From positions 1,003,386 through 1,067,385 of the forward strand of contig CM035354.1 of assembly GCA_020137815.1 (NCBI GenBank): DNA of 64,000 nt, given 5' to 3'. The stretch comes from Hormiphora californensis. Taxonomy: Eukaryota > Ctenophora > Tentaculata > Cydippida > Pleurobrachiidae. Both the position numbers and the translations under genes were made by a program. Below the pieces are notes generated by a model that was not told where the DNA came from, made no database searches, and saw only the letters and a program-made list of their open reading frames with translations. Below are positions 1-12,020 of the stretch, in pieces (the stretch's first letter is position 1; every line of letters begins with the position of its first letter).

Positions 1-300
1 TAAAATTTAAAGAAAAACTCGATTTGAAAAAAAGATGCACTGATGCACTTAGATACGCCAAAATACTATGACCAAATTTGGCAAGTTTGGGGTATTTTTA
101 TTTCAGATATAGTCTTAAACAGTCATAAACGTGGTCTATGAACCATATTTAGCCTGTAGGAAACCTAAAATTTAAAGAAAAACTCGATTTGAAAAAAAGA
201 TGCACTGATGCACTTAGATACGCCAAAATACTCGAGTATTTTGCCGTATCTAAATGTACGGTGCATCTTTTTGACAAAACACAAACTTAAAACGATTTTG
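1..300. repeat. Direct duplication plus small inverted repeat
   Basis: A block of about 70 bp beginning CCTAAAATTTAAAG (its tail at 1-74, then 164-234) occurs twice in direct orientation. The second copy runs into an inverted repeat at about 205-266, where GATGCACTTAGATACG is answered by CGTATCTAAATGTACGGTGCATC. No coding potential is visible. It is probably a fragment of a foldback element cut by the window edge. Confidence 0.6.
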
Positions 301-599
301 ACAAAAAAGCTACCACTAGACATGCCCCTGGACTATTTTTAGAGCTTCTGCTGATATTTTCTAAAAATTTTGGTTGATCAAGTGCAACCTCGATGTGCAT
401 CATGATGCATCATTTCTTTCTTTCTTCATCACAAGTGCATCAGTATAAAATACTCAAATACTCATCTTTCTGCCACTGGGGGGCTGTTCACCATCCAGCT
501 CATCTATATCCGGATCATTAATGTCTGAAACTGCGTTGTCAATGAGGATAGTGAGTTTTGTTAAACAGATATAATAGCGTATTTAAACATTGATAAATG

Positions 600-665
600 C
601 TGCCAGAGCATTGACTTGACCCTATTCTCAGCGCGAGAACTGTGGTCAGAGCATTGGCCTGACAG
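600..665. mobile_element. Degenerate copy of the CTGTCAG mini-MITE
   Basis: It begins CTGCCAGAGCATTG and ends GCATTGGCCTGACAG, and matches the intact copy at 12442-12507 along its whole length. No target duplication is visible here, so it is probably an older copy. Partial relatives lie at 2595-2620, 3227-3251 and about 4150-4216. Confidence 0.55.
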
Positions 666-1195
666 GTTTTACTTCGTACCGGTTTGACTGATTTCCGGCT
701 CATCAGGGGGTGGTGGGGGTGGTAGGGGTGGCATGAATCTTGCCTGTAGGGAGGGAGGCTTCTCTGGTCGAGTTGGAATTGAAGGTGTCCCTGATCTCAC
801 GGAGCTGACACTCGCAGTTAAACTCCTGGAAATATTTGTGATTTGGTTACGAAGCTGACATAAAGTTGGCTTGAAGGGGGAGCGGGGGGGGGGGGCATCT
901 GAAGGTGAAATTGAAATAACCACCTATTAAGGTTACGTTATGTTTCAACTTCAAGGGGTTATGTCATTCATAGATAAAGCATACGAGCGCTCGTTTTCGC
1001 AGGCTAGTTTAACATGTCAAGTATGTCTTCTCTCTCTCCTTCTTCTCAAACTCTACCTCTCTCTCTCTCTCTACCTCGTGTCTGAGTGGGTAGATGGTTG
1101 AGGGTCCCTGCCAAGAGCATCGCAATCCTCGTATAACAGGAAGTCCTCCTCCTGGATCTGGTCCGCTGCCAGGTTGGCATCAGTGCTGCTCATCA

Positions 1196-1530
1196 ACCGG
1201 GACCCATACCAGGAGGTACCCTCACTACCACTCACAAACCGGAGCTGAACCTGTAATAAGGAACAGGGGTGAACTAGGTGTGAAGTGGGGGTGTGAAGAA
1301 GGGGTGTAAAGTGGTGTGAAGAAGCCGGGACCCGTACCAGGAGGTACCCTCACTCCCACTCACAAACCGGAGCTGAACCTGCAGGAGGAACAGGTAGTGT
1401 GAACTGGGGGTGAAGTGGTGGTGTGAAGTGGTGTGAAGAAGCCGGGACCCATACCAGGAGGTACCCTCACTCCCACTCACAAACCGGAGCTGAACCTGCA
1501 GGAGGAACAGGTGTGTGAACTGGGGGTGTG
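1196..1530. repeat. Three tandem units of about 117-127 bp
   Basis: The phrase GGGACCCATACCAGGAGG recurs near 1199, 1327 and 1444. Each time it is followed by the same cytosine-rich block ending in GGAGGAACAGG and then a GTGTGAACTGGGGG tail. Short open frames on both strands here only reflect the repeat. Confidence 0.75.
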
Positions 1531-1597
1531 AAGTAATGGAATAGGACAGCTGACTGCTGAATCATTACGTTTAATTAAAATGAAAAGTACTTACATC

Positions 1598-1671
1598 TTG
1601 ATAGCTCATATACTGTGTTTTGCGCGCCCCGCCCTCTTTACAAATGTAAATGGAGGGTTAGAACATAACAA
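1598..1671 (+). mobile_element. Mini-MITE family 1, 74-bp copy with 8-bp target duplication
   Basis: The insertion starts TTGATAGCTC and ends TTAGAACATAACAA. It is flanked by CTTACATC (1590-1597) and CTTACGTC (1672-1679), which differ at one position. An internal hairpin CCCTC...GAGGG is visible. The unit was then duplicated in tandem: the copy at 1833-1903 has the same flanks. Confidence 0.75.
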
Positions 1672-1832
1672 CTTACGTCTGGATGTCCTTAATTAAGTGT
1701 GAACTGGGGGTGTGAAGAAGGGGTAAAGTGGGGGTGAAGAAGGGGTGTGAAGAAGGGGTGAAGTAGTGGAATACCACGGTGACAGCTGCTGACTGCTGAA
1801 TCATTACGTTTAAAATGAAAATTACTTACATC

Positions 1833-1903
1833 TTGATAGCTATACTGTGTTTTGCGCGCCCTGCCCTCTTTACAAATGTAAATGGAGGGTTAGAACTTAA
1901 CAA
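1833..1903 (+). mobile_element. Mini-MITE family 1, 71-bp copy inside the tandem unit
   Basis: It is the same element as 1598-1671, with TTGATAGC at one end and TTAACAA at the other. It is flanked by CTTACATC (1825-1832) and CTTACGTC (1904-1911). It probably arose by duplication of the host unit rather than by a second insertion. Confidence 0.7.
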
Positions 1904-2938
1904 CTTACGTCTGGATAGTTCATGTTCTTAATTAAGTGTGAAGTGGGGGTGTGAAGAAGGGGTAAAGTGGGGGTGAAGAAGGGGTGTGAAGAAGGGGTGA
2001 AGTAGTGGAATACCACGGTGACAGCTGACTGCTGCTGAACCATCACTTACGTCTGGATAGTTCATGTCCTTGATTAAGTAAATTGATTTCTTCTTGTCCT
2101 CACTATCCTCGGATACGGTAGAGCTACTGCCAAGTAATATTTGCGCTTTAAGCTGCTTTTTCTTCCCTGAAAACGGTTTCGTAACAATTCCAAAAGCTGG
2201 GCAAATAATGAGGTACCTATGTCATAAATAATATTGTATTTGTTTGCATAGCCACTAGCTAGACCCCGATTCAGACCCGATCCGAACTTGCACGCCACGC
2301 ACAGGGGATAGCGTGACATGCCCAAGATCCGGACAGACAAACTTCACCCTGATATAATACAGGGGCATTACCATTTCCCCCAACAACCCGGTAAATAGAG
2401 GTCCATGTTTTCCTTTCACCACTAACCTGGAAAGAAGCATAATTTCACTCCGGTGCAACTCATATAGAATTTGATCCATTTGGTTCCGTTTTTAGGTAAT
2501 CCTCTAACTTCTACATTACCTAAAAAAAGTGATATGCTTCCAACCAATCGTGACAGCTACCACAGAGAATAGAGATTCTTTACGCAGTTTTGAGCTGTCA
2601 GGCCAATGCTCTGTCAGGTTTTAAGGGGAATGCTAAATTCCCCTTAAAACCAGGGCCCAGGGGGGACAGAAATATCAAAACAAAATCGAAGAAAAGGAAA
2701 TACCTGACCACCAAACATCTTCTAAATCTGCTGGACATATCGCCGGGAGAATGGCACTTCCTGATCGTGAGTCAGTGGGCCCAACTGGACTTGTCGGGGC
2801 CTGATCCACAGGGGGAGCGGGCTTCTTATCTGCAAGTACATAACCACAGTGATTCTAGTTGTGACCCAGGCTAGTTATACAAGATGCCAAATTGTTTCTC
2901 AGTCTCTAATCCCTCTATTATAGCTCCCCTCTCTCCCA

Positions 2939-3182
2939 GTGGTGCTCCGTCAGATTCGTCGAGTGGCCTGACACTGTGTCCGTGCTCCGCAAGTATGAAC
3001 AATTCAACATACGTATATGTTGAATATATTCGCCGCCAACATAAAGCGTCGCCAAAAGCCTTGTCCACAACATCCAATACGCACTCCGCTAAAATTTGAC
3101 GCTTTTTTGCACATCCTGGACGTCGTGGACAATCCTTTGGGCGGCGCTGTGCCGGCGGCCAATATGTGACGGAGCACCACAG
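2939..3182. mobile_element. MITE with hAT-like terminal inverted repeats
   Basis: Terminal repeats AGTGGTGCTCCGTCA (about 2939) and TGACGGAGCACCACA (about 3167-3181) bracket 240 bp with no open frame of interest. The CAGTGGTGCTCC-type end resembles hAT/Charlie termini. Both flanks are CT-rich, so a target duplication cannot be judged. A related internal phrase, GGCCTGACACTGTGTCCG, recurs in part near 4158, 5925 and (inverted) 32580. Confidence 0.6.
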
Positions 3183-3420
3183 TCTCTCTCTCTCCCTAAA
3201 CAAGATCTGTCAAATAAGTTACCCCCCTGTCACTGAGCATTGCTCTGACAGTTTACCCCTCAACTTACACTCTTCAAGAAGCTTCGTAATTCTTTGACTT
3301 AAGTCGTCTGGTAGCTTCTTAAGTATCTTCTTATCTTCAGAGATCTCGCCAAGCAGAGTGTAGACATCTGAGACAGCAATCAACGATGAAAGGTTGAATA
3401 TAATATAAGGTGTGGGTTAA

Positions 3421-3437
3421 TCTCTCTCTCCCTCTCT

Positions 3438-3498
<61 letters not shown>

Positions 3499-3554
3499 TC
3501 TCTCTCCTTCTCTCTCTCTCTCTCCTTCTCTCTCTCTCTCTCTCTCTCCCTCTT
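3421..3554. repeat. CT/GA microsatellite
   Basis: About 130 bp of nearly pure CT dinucleotides with scattered CC interruptions. Similar tracts lie at 16077-16150, 23795-23880, 37526-37594 and 60520-60670. They produce meaningless Arg-Glu or Ser-Leu open frames. Confidence 0.95.
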
Positions 3555-3929
3555 AACTCTGATGTCTCAAACACCCCCGTGAGACTCCAAATGCTTACTG
3601 TTATAAAACTCCTCAAGCTCAATGGTTGAAAGATGCGACATAATCGATTATCGATGTAGTAAGAGAGCAAAGGAAAAGCTGAAAGCTCTATGCATTGAGA
3701 GAGTAACAAAACACCACGTTGAGTCAGATTCAACAACAACATGTACTTCCTACATCCAGCTGAGCTTCCTCTCTTTCTTCTTCCTTTCTCTCCTTGCCAG
3801 AGCTATTATAACAACAGAGGACCAATATTAATAGAGATGAACCATGTGATAATTTTATTTGATCCGATTTGCTGGTTTAGATAAAGGTGAAATATCGTTT
3901 AACCTATATTAAAGGTTCTGGAAAATCGT

Positions 3930-3970
3930 TGTTGAGTAAGGGGTGATTCGGAGTCACCCCTTACTCAACT
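3930..3970. repeat. Short perfect palindrome GTTGAGTAAGGGG...CCCCTTACTCAAC
   Basis: The two arms are separated by a few bases. A sister palindrome with the same arm ends lies at 4707-4749, and single arms occur near 15537 and 46532. This suggests a dispersed family of about 42-bp palindromic inserts. Confidence 0.65.
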
Positions 3971-4703
3971 TTTAAGTTTCATTTTCAGTCAAGTCAGGTT
4001 CTTAAAAGAACCTGACTTGACTGAAAATGAAAATAAAGTAGATATTTTTGATTGAGATAATATTTTATTTGAGCAATATTTGATAGAGCTGTGCAATATT
4101 TGACAGCTAAATATTGTCTCGTGAGAACTTATGATCTCTGATAACGATTTAACTACATGGCCTGACACTATCTCTCGGAGCGTGCAAGAACTGTGGTCAA
4201 GGCATTGGCCTGACAGAAATGGCTAAAACTCTTGGCTTGCTCGGCCCTGGTCTCGACCTGCTCATTAGGTTGGTTACGAAGCGTTGAGGGTTAATTTCAT
4301 TACCAACTCCTCAGCAGCATAGGTACCTACATTTTATATTATACCTACACGGTTTCTTTCGCCATGGTGCGATCAATAACCATTTCCATCAGGGGGCATC
4401 GGGGAAGATTGGGGGGCGAAGGCAGCAGGGACGAGCAGATATACTAAGTTGGGTAACTGACTATTTTTATATTTAATTTATTACAGATTTGATTATTGTT
4501 AAGTGTATACACGTATTTATATTCAGGCCGATGTTGGTCGCCACCCCAAAAAATTATACACGGTTAATCTGGTTCAAAAACTTTATTCCTTGTTTTTGTG
4601 AAAGCAAGAAACACTAAAACATGTTGCCAAGTTAGACTGTTATTCGCACGAAACATGATGTTTATAACTACTGTGCTTGTAGTATATTGTTTATAAAAAC
4701 GAT

Positions 4704-4750
4704 TGTTGTTGAGTAAGGGGGAAGAGTGACTCTTCCCCCTTACTCAACAA
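4704..4750. mobile_element. Palindromic mini-insert with possible 8-bp target duplication
   Basis: TTGAGTAAGGGGGAAGAG and its reverse complement meet head to head. GATTGTTG stands immediately left of TTGAGTAAGG and again just right of CTCAACAA, which fits an 8-bp duplication. The flank shares bases with the element end, so the exact boundary is uncertain. Confidence 0.5.
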
Positions 4751-6888
4751 GATTGTTGAGCAACTGATAACTCAACAAGAAAATGGTTGTTTTGTTCGAA
4801 CAAGGAAAGAAAATGGGGAGTCGTATTATACGGTCTCCTGCATTTTCTTGCTGTTGTATATGCTAAAGTATTATAGTTAAGTATTGGTTACGAAGTCACC
4901 CCTATTATTGCATATAGGGGTGACAATACCGCCTACCTAAAAATGAAAATTTACGGGACCTTCTCATAAAAAGTTATCGAAAACTTGTCTAAAACCTATC
5001 TAAAACGTATGGTACTAGTTTGTATAGTAACCAGGACCTGAATTCTACAGAAAGTAACGACCGGTAGCGATTACACCGCATGTTTAACAACAGAGGTGTG
5101 TCGCATAACTCCTTATATGGGCATAAAATTCCAATCTTGTGGAATTTTTTCTGACTCGACTATAGCTTAGTTATCAATGAATCCACCTCTAATACCTTTG
5201 GAATGGCATTTTGCACATTTCTGAAGGTTTTTGTAGCCAAATTCCAGCATCTTCATAGTTTTCCAAAAACAAAAACAGTGTTAATGGCCAAAATATCGAA
5301 AAATTCCGGTATGTAATGGTAGCTCAGACAATTTCCTCGGTATGTTCAAAAAATTAGAACTTTCTGTTTTGTAGTTTGGACACAGGAATTTTTTTCCCGC
5401 CGTACAAGCGATATTATTACCCCTCCGTGAGCTAGCGCAGAGGGGGAATTTCATTACCAAAGTTAAGTATTGGTAATGAACATAAACAGTTTTTAGTGTG
5501 TCCAATCAAACATTAAAACTTGAATTCTCGTGTTCTGACTCCTGATATTATACGGTCTTTGACTAATGACTTTTCATTATTTAATTTCACTGCATTGTAG
5601 CTGCACTAGGACGTATAATGTACACTAGAATTGCCTAGCTAGACTGTGTTTCGCACGCCTAGAGAGCATACATACACTATTCCCATCACCCTCTCTGTAG
5701 AACATTATCTCACCTAGGATCACACACAAATACCACGTGGCATTGTACTGGCCAATCAACGCGATATGAAGTGCTGAACAAATTAAACTTTTGACAAAAG
5801 CACTCGCACGTTACGCGAAGTCCGTGCCATTACCGTATCCGCTACTACCGTATCTCTCCACTACAAGCACCACTGTGCCAGGACCGGTGTGGAAAAATTT
5901 TTAAAGTGATTGAGTCACCTGGCACTATGTCCACGCTTGTATGAACATTTCAAAAACCCTGCTGAAACATAGCAGTGTGATTGATTGGAGGATAGGTACA
6001 TAGGTATGAGAAGCTCGTACACTGTTTAAAACATTTTTGAGGTCTTGCATACATAAAATTCCAAATATAATATTATGCACAATATACAAGCATATTTAAA
6101 ATTCATTTCAGTTTTCTATAAATAGCACTCTATAACTCTATTCTTATGGCTCATTCTCGGAAGGTGCAAGTCAGTCGTTGCACAGCCTTCGTCATTCGTC
6201 AACGATTGCACAAAGGACTAGCATACCTATATCCTGTAATAGCAATACAGGTAGACGGTACGTTGCAGTAACGTGTGATGTCTATTATCTGTAGTTCACA
6301 GTCGTTGTCATTTCCACTCAGTGTCGGGAAAGACACGCACAGACTGACTTGCAAAACTGTAGCGAGGAAGGAGTATATATAAACGCATAACTCATAACCA
6401 TAACCACCAACTTGCCTGGGAAAGTAGTAAACACTAAATATTCATGCCAAGTTAAGTCGTTTGAAATTTAGTTAGTAGGGTGTATAGAAAGAGAGAGAAG
6501 GGAGAGCCAAGGAAAGAACTGGGTAAGATCTGTCAGGCCAGTACAGTTCTCAGTACCCCACCAATGTTCTGATGACAAAGGAAGAGAGGAAGAATTACAT
6601 GGGAACAAAGAGAAGAGGACCCGTCCATAATTCATATTTACTATTTTGTACACGCAGCCAGTCATTAAACTTTTCAAGATCTTGTTTTGTTCCAGCACTA
6701 CAAGCTCTGGAAGGTACCATACTTTCACACATCTATTTTGGCAGTCTAAACAATTTGATACGTATAGCTTGCCAATACAGCTGTACTACCGATTTTAAGC
6801 CGTAGGGTCCACTAGTTATATTCAAAAAGTGCTGGACAAGTCCTCATACTGTCCCCAACAGATATATATATACCCAACCATGTGGCAG
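4751..6888. other. Intergenic, no supported gene
   Basis: AT-rich sequence with stops in all frames. It contains a truncated family 1 mini-MITE at 5631-5659 (TTGCCTAGCTAGACTGTG start, 3' end missing). Nothing else could be assigned. Confidence 0.6.
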
Positions 6889-7138
6889 CTGAGTCAGCTT
6901 TTCAAGACGAATCCAACGCAACCGGAATTAGCTTTCTATCTTATCGGGAAGGTTCGGTTCACACACACACACACACACACTCATTTTTGCCGCGTGAGCC
7001 AATCAGAGGCCAGAATTTCGAAATCCAGCCCTCTGATTGGCTCGTGCGGCTAAAATTGAAAAAAGTGAACCAGACCTTCCCGATAAGATAGAAAGCTAAT
7101 TCCGGTTACGTTGGATTCGTCTTGAAAAGCTGATTCAG
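6889..7138. mobile_element. MITE of 250 bp with long inverted arms
   Basis: CTGAGTCAGCTTTTCAAGAC at the left is mirrored by GTCTTGAAAAGCTGATTCAG at the right, and the pairing continues for about 100 bp on each side. The centre holds a CA microsatellite and a second hairpin around CCAATCAGAGG/CCTCTGATTGG. No coding sequence. Confidence 0.8.
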
Positions 7139-7163
7139 AAAAGCTCCGTGCCTCATTTGTCAG

Positions 7164-7355
7164 TCAGTGTCGGAGCTCCGAATTAAACCCCACATCATTG
7201 TTATTACACTGAAGCTCTAACAGTGCTACTTGTAGGATATAAGTATATATGACTTATTTGTATTATATGTCTATAGTGTGAGAGCGGGAAGAGTCACTTA
7301 TATTATGACTCTAGAATAAATGTTGAAATTCATTTTCAGAGCTCCAACACTGACT
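7164..7355. mobile_element. MITE of about 190 bp
   Basis: The ends are imperfect inverted repeats: TCAGTGTCGGAGCTCCGAAT at the left and AATTCATTTTCAGAGCTCCA (continuing into ACACTGACT) at the right. It lies directly beside the previous MITE. Confidence 0.6.
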
Positions 7356-7538
7356 CATTATTGGCCCCCCGCCACCTGGTCTCCTTCTCTCCCTCCGAGT
7401 TAGCTCAAATAGGTTTATTGAATATGGGTTTATTGGGTTTATTGTTTATATAACTCCGGGTTTATTGTTTATATAACCTCACTTTTTCGACAGCCGACTC
7501 TCTCCCTCCGAGTTAGCTCAAACATACCTATTATCCTA

Positions 7539-7603
7539 TAGACGATTTGTATGTGTAGACGATTTGTATGTGTAGACGATTTCTGTATGTGTAGACGATT
7601 TGC
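7539..7603. repeat. 17-bp tandem repeat
   Basis: About four copies of GTAGACGATTTGTATGT stand immediately left of the large foldback element. Confidence 0.75.
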
Positions 7604-7688
7604 GGTAATATATTAGTTCTGTTCGGAACTTTTTCGACCGCTTTAAAGCGCTTTAAAGCGTTTGAAAAAGCGCTTTATAGCATTACCT

Positions 7689-8620
7689 CGACCAAAACGC
7701 GGAGTTTTTACGTCAGCCGACCCGAAACCGGATTAAATTTTGCCACCCGCTGGTCTCAGGGCCTCCAAATATGTCAAAATATGTCTGAATTGTCATTTGG
7801 GGTCATTTAGACCTTTTAATTACATGTAATTACCCTTTAATTACATGTAATTACATTTTAATTACATGTAATTACTTCCAATTAAATTCCAATTACTTCA
7901 GCACCTCGAGAGCTTTCGAACGCACCCTAGAACACCTTTCTACTCCTTCTAATTGCCGAGTTCTGTATACCCCTTATTTTGACTGTTTTTCGCGTCCTAC
8001 CCCTTAAAGGTTTGGGTATGGCCATCGCCACACCCCCTATACGTCGCGGGACCTCGAGACCTTTCCAACGAGCCATAGAACACCTCTCTACTACTTCAGG
8101 GGGCTTCAAAACTTTCACTCTAAAAATATCTATGGTTTATGGTTTATGGTTTATCGACCAAAACGCGGAGTTTTTACGTCAGCCGACCCGAAACCGGATT
8201 AAATTTGGCCACCCGCTGGTCTCAGGGCCTCAAAATATGTCAAAATATGTTTAAATTATCATTTGGGATCATGCAGACCTTTTAATTACATGTAATTACC
8301 CTTTAATTACATGTAATTACCCTTTAATTACATGTAATTACTTCCAATTACATTCCAATTACTTCAGCACCTCGAGAGCTTTCGAACGCACCCTAGAACA
8401 TCTTTCTACTCCTTCTAATTGCCGAGTTCTGTATACCCCTTATTTTGACTGTTTTTCGCGTCCTACCCCTTATAGGTTTGGGTATGGCCATCGCCACACC
8501 CCCTATACGTCGCGGGATCTCAAGACCTTTCCAACGAGCCATAGAACACCTCTCTACGACTTCAGGGGGCTTCAAAACTTTCACTCTAAAAATATCTATG
8601 GTTATGGTTTTATGGTTTAT
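7689..8620. repeat. 466-bp segment in tandem duplicate within the foldback
   Basis: CGACCAAAACGCGGAG starts near 7689 and again near 8155, and the two copies agree almost throughout. Each contains a run of TTTAATTACATGTAATTAC palindromes. Each also carries a short ORF on both strands (for example about 60 residues on the minus strand at 7927 and 8393) that is conserved only because the DNA was duplicated. Confidence 0.85.
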
Positions 8621-8759
8621 GGTTTATGGTTTTATGGTTTTTTTTCATCTGGTATTAAGGGCCTGTCGGCTCGGCCCCGTTGTTTTAGTGTTAGGGGGGA
8701 TGTTTTAGGGGGGATGGGTTGAGTTTGGGTTATATTCGGGTCGGGGGGCCTTGCCAGGC

Positions 8760-9395
8760 CCCGAATAAAGCGCACCGCTTTAAAGCGCTAAAAGCGCTTT
8801 AAAGCGATTCTTGTAGCTATTTAAAGCGCTATACCGCTATAAAGCGTTTTTTTTTGTTCAAAATCCAAAAATAAAGCGCTTTAAGTGCTTAAAAAGTGCT
8901 ATAAAGCGCTTTTAAGAACGCTTTGAAGCGCTTTTAGCGCTTTAAATCGTACAGTAGCGCTATAAAGCGCTTTTTAAAGCGCTTTTAAAAGCGGTCTAAA
9001 AAGCACTTTTAAAAAGCGCTTTAAAAAGCGCTACAAAGCGCTATAAAGCGCTTTTTAAAGCGCTATAAAGCGCTTTATAGCGCTATAAAAAACGCTTTTT
9101 AGCGCTTTCAAAAGGGTAGAAGGGCCATGGCCCTAGAACACCGCCACGTGGCGGCGGGACGTGGCTAAAAGCGCTTTAAAACGATTCTTGTCGCGATTTA
9201 AAGCGCTTCCGAAAGCGCTATAAAGCGCTTTCGCAAGCGCTTTATAGCGCTACCGCTATAAAGCGCTTTTTTGTTCAAAATCCAAAAAATAAAGCACTTT
9301 AAAGCGTTCTTAAAAGCGCTTTATAGCGCTTTTTAAAGCGCTTTATTTTTGGATTTTGAACAAAAAAAAGCGCTTTATAGCGGTAGCGCTTTAAA
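8760..9395. repeat. Array of AAAGCGCTTT/TATAGCGCT words, left arm
   Basis: Dozens of overlapping palindromes centred on AGCGCT, spaced irregularly. They are broken by a recurring spacer GTTCAAAATCCAAAAATAAA near 8855, 9270 and (inverted) 9345. The matching right-arm array is at 12037-12240. Confidence 0.85.
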
Positions 9396-9417
9396 GGGTA
9401 GTATGAAAGATTAGGTC

Positions 9418-12020
9418 GTGCGCGCCAAATGGCGCCATATGGCGCCATTTGGCGCCATCAAATTCGCCAAATGGCGCCACGTGGCGAATAAATGGCGCCA
9501 TTTGGCGCCAAAATGTGGCGAGTGCGCACTATCGCCAAATATCGCCATTTCTGGCGCCATTTGGCGCCATTTGGCGCCAAATCTGGCGCCACGTGGCGCC
9601 ACGTGGCGCCAGTGGCGATCGCCATTCGCCAAATATTGGCGACTCTTGGCGGTATCGCCACGTGGCGATGGTACAAAGTCTGAAAAAAACATGCGCAACA
9701 TATTTATCGCCAAATGGCGCCATTTGGCGATAAGAATAGCAAATTTTCAATGCTTTCCAAAATATGACGCTCGCCACTCGGCGCCGCGTGGCGCCATTTG
9801 GCGAAAAAATCGCCAACTGGCGCCAATTGGCGCCATATGGCGCCAAATGTTGCTAGTTGCGCCAAACGTCGCCATGCGGCGCCATTTGGCGTCAAATGTC
9901 GCCATTTGGCGCCAAATGTCGCCAAATGGCGCCAAATTTTTGCCAAATGTTTGTCGCCAAACGTCGCCATATGGCGCCATTTGTCGCCACTTGGCGCCGA
10001 ACGTCGCCATTTGGCGCCAAATGTCGCCATATAGCGCCAAATGTCGCCATATCACGCCAAATATCGCCATATGGCGCCAAATATCGCCATATGGCGCCAA
10101 ATATCGCCATATGGTAAAGTTAGTTCGCCATTTGGCGCCGAACGTCGCCACATGGCGCCATATGGCGCCAAATGTCGGTCAAAGTTAGTTCGCCATTTGG
10201 CGCCAAACGTCACCAAATGGCGCCAAATGTCGCCATATGGCGCCAAATGTCGCCAAATGGCGGTCGAAGTTAGTTCGCCATTTGGCGCCAAACGTCACCA
10301 TATGGCGCCAATTGTCGCCATATGGCGCCAAATGTCGGTCAAAGTTAGTTCGCCATTTAGCGCCAAACGTCACCATATGGCGCCAATTGTCGCCATATGG
10401 CGCCAAATGTCGCCATATGGCGCCAAATGGCGGTCAAAGTTAGTTCGCCACTTGGCGCCAAACGTCACCACATGGCGCCAAATGTCGCCATATGGCGCCA
10501 AATGTCGCCAAATGGCGGTCAAAGTTAGTTCGCCATTTAGCGCCAAACGTCACCATATGGCACCAATTGTCGCCATATGGCGCCAAATGTCGCCATATGG
10601 CGCCAAATGGCGGTCAAAGTTAGTTCGCCATTTGGCGCCAAACGTCACCACATGGCGCCAAATGTCGGTCAAAGTTAGTTCGCCATTTAGCGCCAAACGT
10701 CACCATATGGCGCCAATTGTCGCCATATGGCGCCATATGGCGCCAAATGGCGACAAATATTGGACAAAAATTTGGCGCCATATGGCGACATTTGGCGCAA
10801 AATGGCGACTAACATTTGACAAACAGTTTGCGCCATATGTCGCCAATTGGCGCCAAATGGCGACGTTTGGCGCCAAATGGCGATGTTTGGCGCCAAGTGG
10901 CGCCATATGGCGACAAATATTTGACAAAAATTTGGCGCCATATGGCGACATTTGGCGCCAGATGGCGACGTTTGGCGACAAATGGCGACTAACATTTGAC
11001 AAACAGTTTGCGCCATATCTCGCCATTTGGCGCTATATGGCGCCAAATGGCGACGTTCGGCGCCAAGTGGCGATGTTTGGCGCCAAATGGCGACAAACAT
11101 TTGACAAAAATTTGGCGACATTTGGCGCCAAATGGCGACGTTTGGCGCCAAATGGCGACGTTTGGCCCAAAATGGCGACTAACATTTGACAAACAGTTTG
11201 CGCCATATGTCGCCATTTGGCGCTATATGGCGACATTTGGCGCCAAATGGCGACGTTCGGCGACAAATGGCGCCAAATGGCGACAAACATTTGACAAAAA
11301 TTTGGCGCCATATGGCGACATTTGGCGCCGAATGGCGACGTTTGGCGCTAAATGGCGCCATATGGCGATTCTTGGCGCCATATGTCGCCAAATGGCGACA
11401 AACGGCGCCATTTGGCGAATTAATCGCCAGTTGGCGCCACGTGGCGCAGAACGGCGAGTGTACACCTTTGAAAACCAATGAAAATATTATTGATACATTG
11501 ACAAATGGCGATGTTTGGCGATGAGTATCGCCAAGTGGCGCCAAATGGCGCCATATGGCGAAAAATTCGCCAAATGGCGCGATTTGGCGCCATTTTGTGA
11601 AGATTGGCGCCAAACGGCGCCATTTGGCGACGAACGGCGCCAGATGTCGCCAAACGGCGCCATTTGGCGACTTGATCTCCTGATCATTTAATGGCGCCAT
11701 TTGGCGATAACAATTTTGCGCATGTTTTTTTTCAGACTTTGTACCATCGCCACGTGGCGATACCGCCAAGAGTCGCCAACATTTGGCGAATGGCGATCGC
11801 CACTGGCGCCACGTGGCGCCACGCGGCGCCAGATTTGGCGCCAGATTTGGCGCCAGATTTGGCGCCAAATGGCGCCATATGGCGCCAAAAATGGCGCCAT
11901 TTGGCGATAGTGCGCACTCGCCACATTTTGGCGCCAAATGGCGCCATTTGTTCGCCACGTGGCGCCATTTGGCGAATATGATGGCGCCATTTGGCGCCAT
12001 ATGGCGCCATTTGGCGCGCA
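9418..12020. repeat. Array of GGCGCC(ATAT/AAAT) decamers with higher-order units
   Basis: The basic word is a decamer such as GGCGCCAAAT or GTCGCCATAT, giving 20-bp pairs. Higher-order units start with AAAGTTAGTTCGCC (from 10116, about 53-96 bp each, eight copies) and with GACAAACAGTTTGCGCC (from about 10815, roughly 190 bp each, three copies). The words contain no stop codon in most frames. Long open frames therefore appear on both strands, with a Met-Ala-Pro-Asn-x-Ala-x-Trp-Arg periodic translation. I do not regard them as genes. Confidence 0.85.

Larger units (their letters stand above)
1533..2060. repeat. Tandem units of about 245 bp, two of three carrying a mini-MITE
   Basis: Units starting near 1533, 1780 and 2010 share AGTGGAATACCACGGTGACAG-type sequence and GTGTGAAGAAGGGG tracts. 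Units one and two each contain the insertion described at 1598 and 1833. The third carries CTTACGTC (2046-2053) once with no insertion, which gives a nearby empty site. Confidence 0.7.

Noticed and set aside
2590-2874. 94-codon plus-strand frame
   Set aside because: It has no ATG at its start, begins inside a mini-MITE fragment, and has no recognisable domain.
7927-8708. Paired short frames (63 and 87-91 codons) conserved in two copies
   Set aside because: They are conserved only because the 466-bp DNA block is duplicated. Both strands are equally open and no domain is visible.
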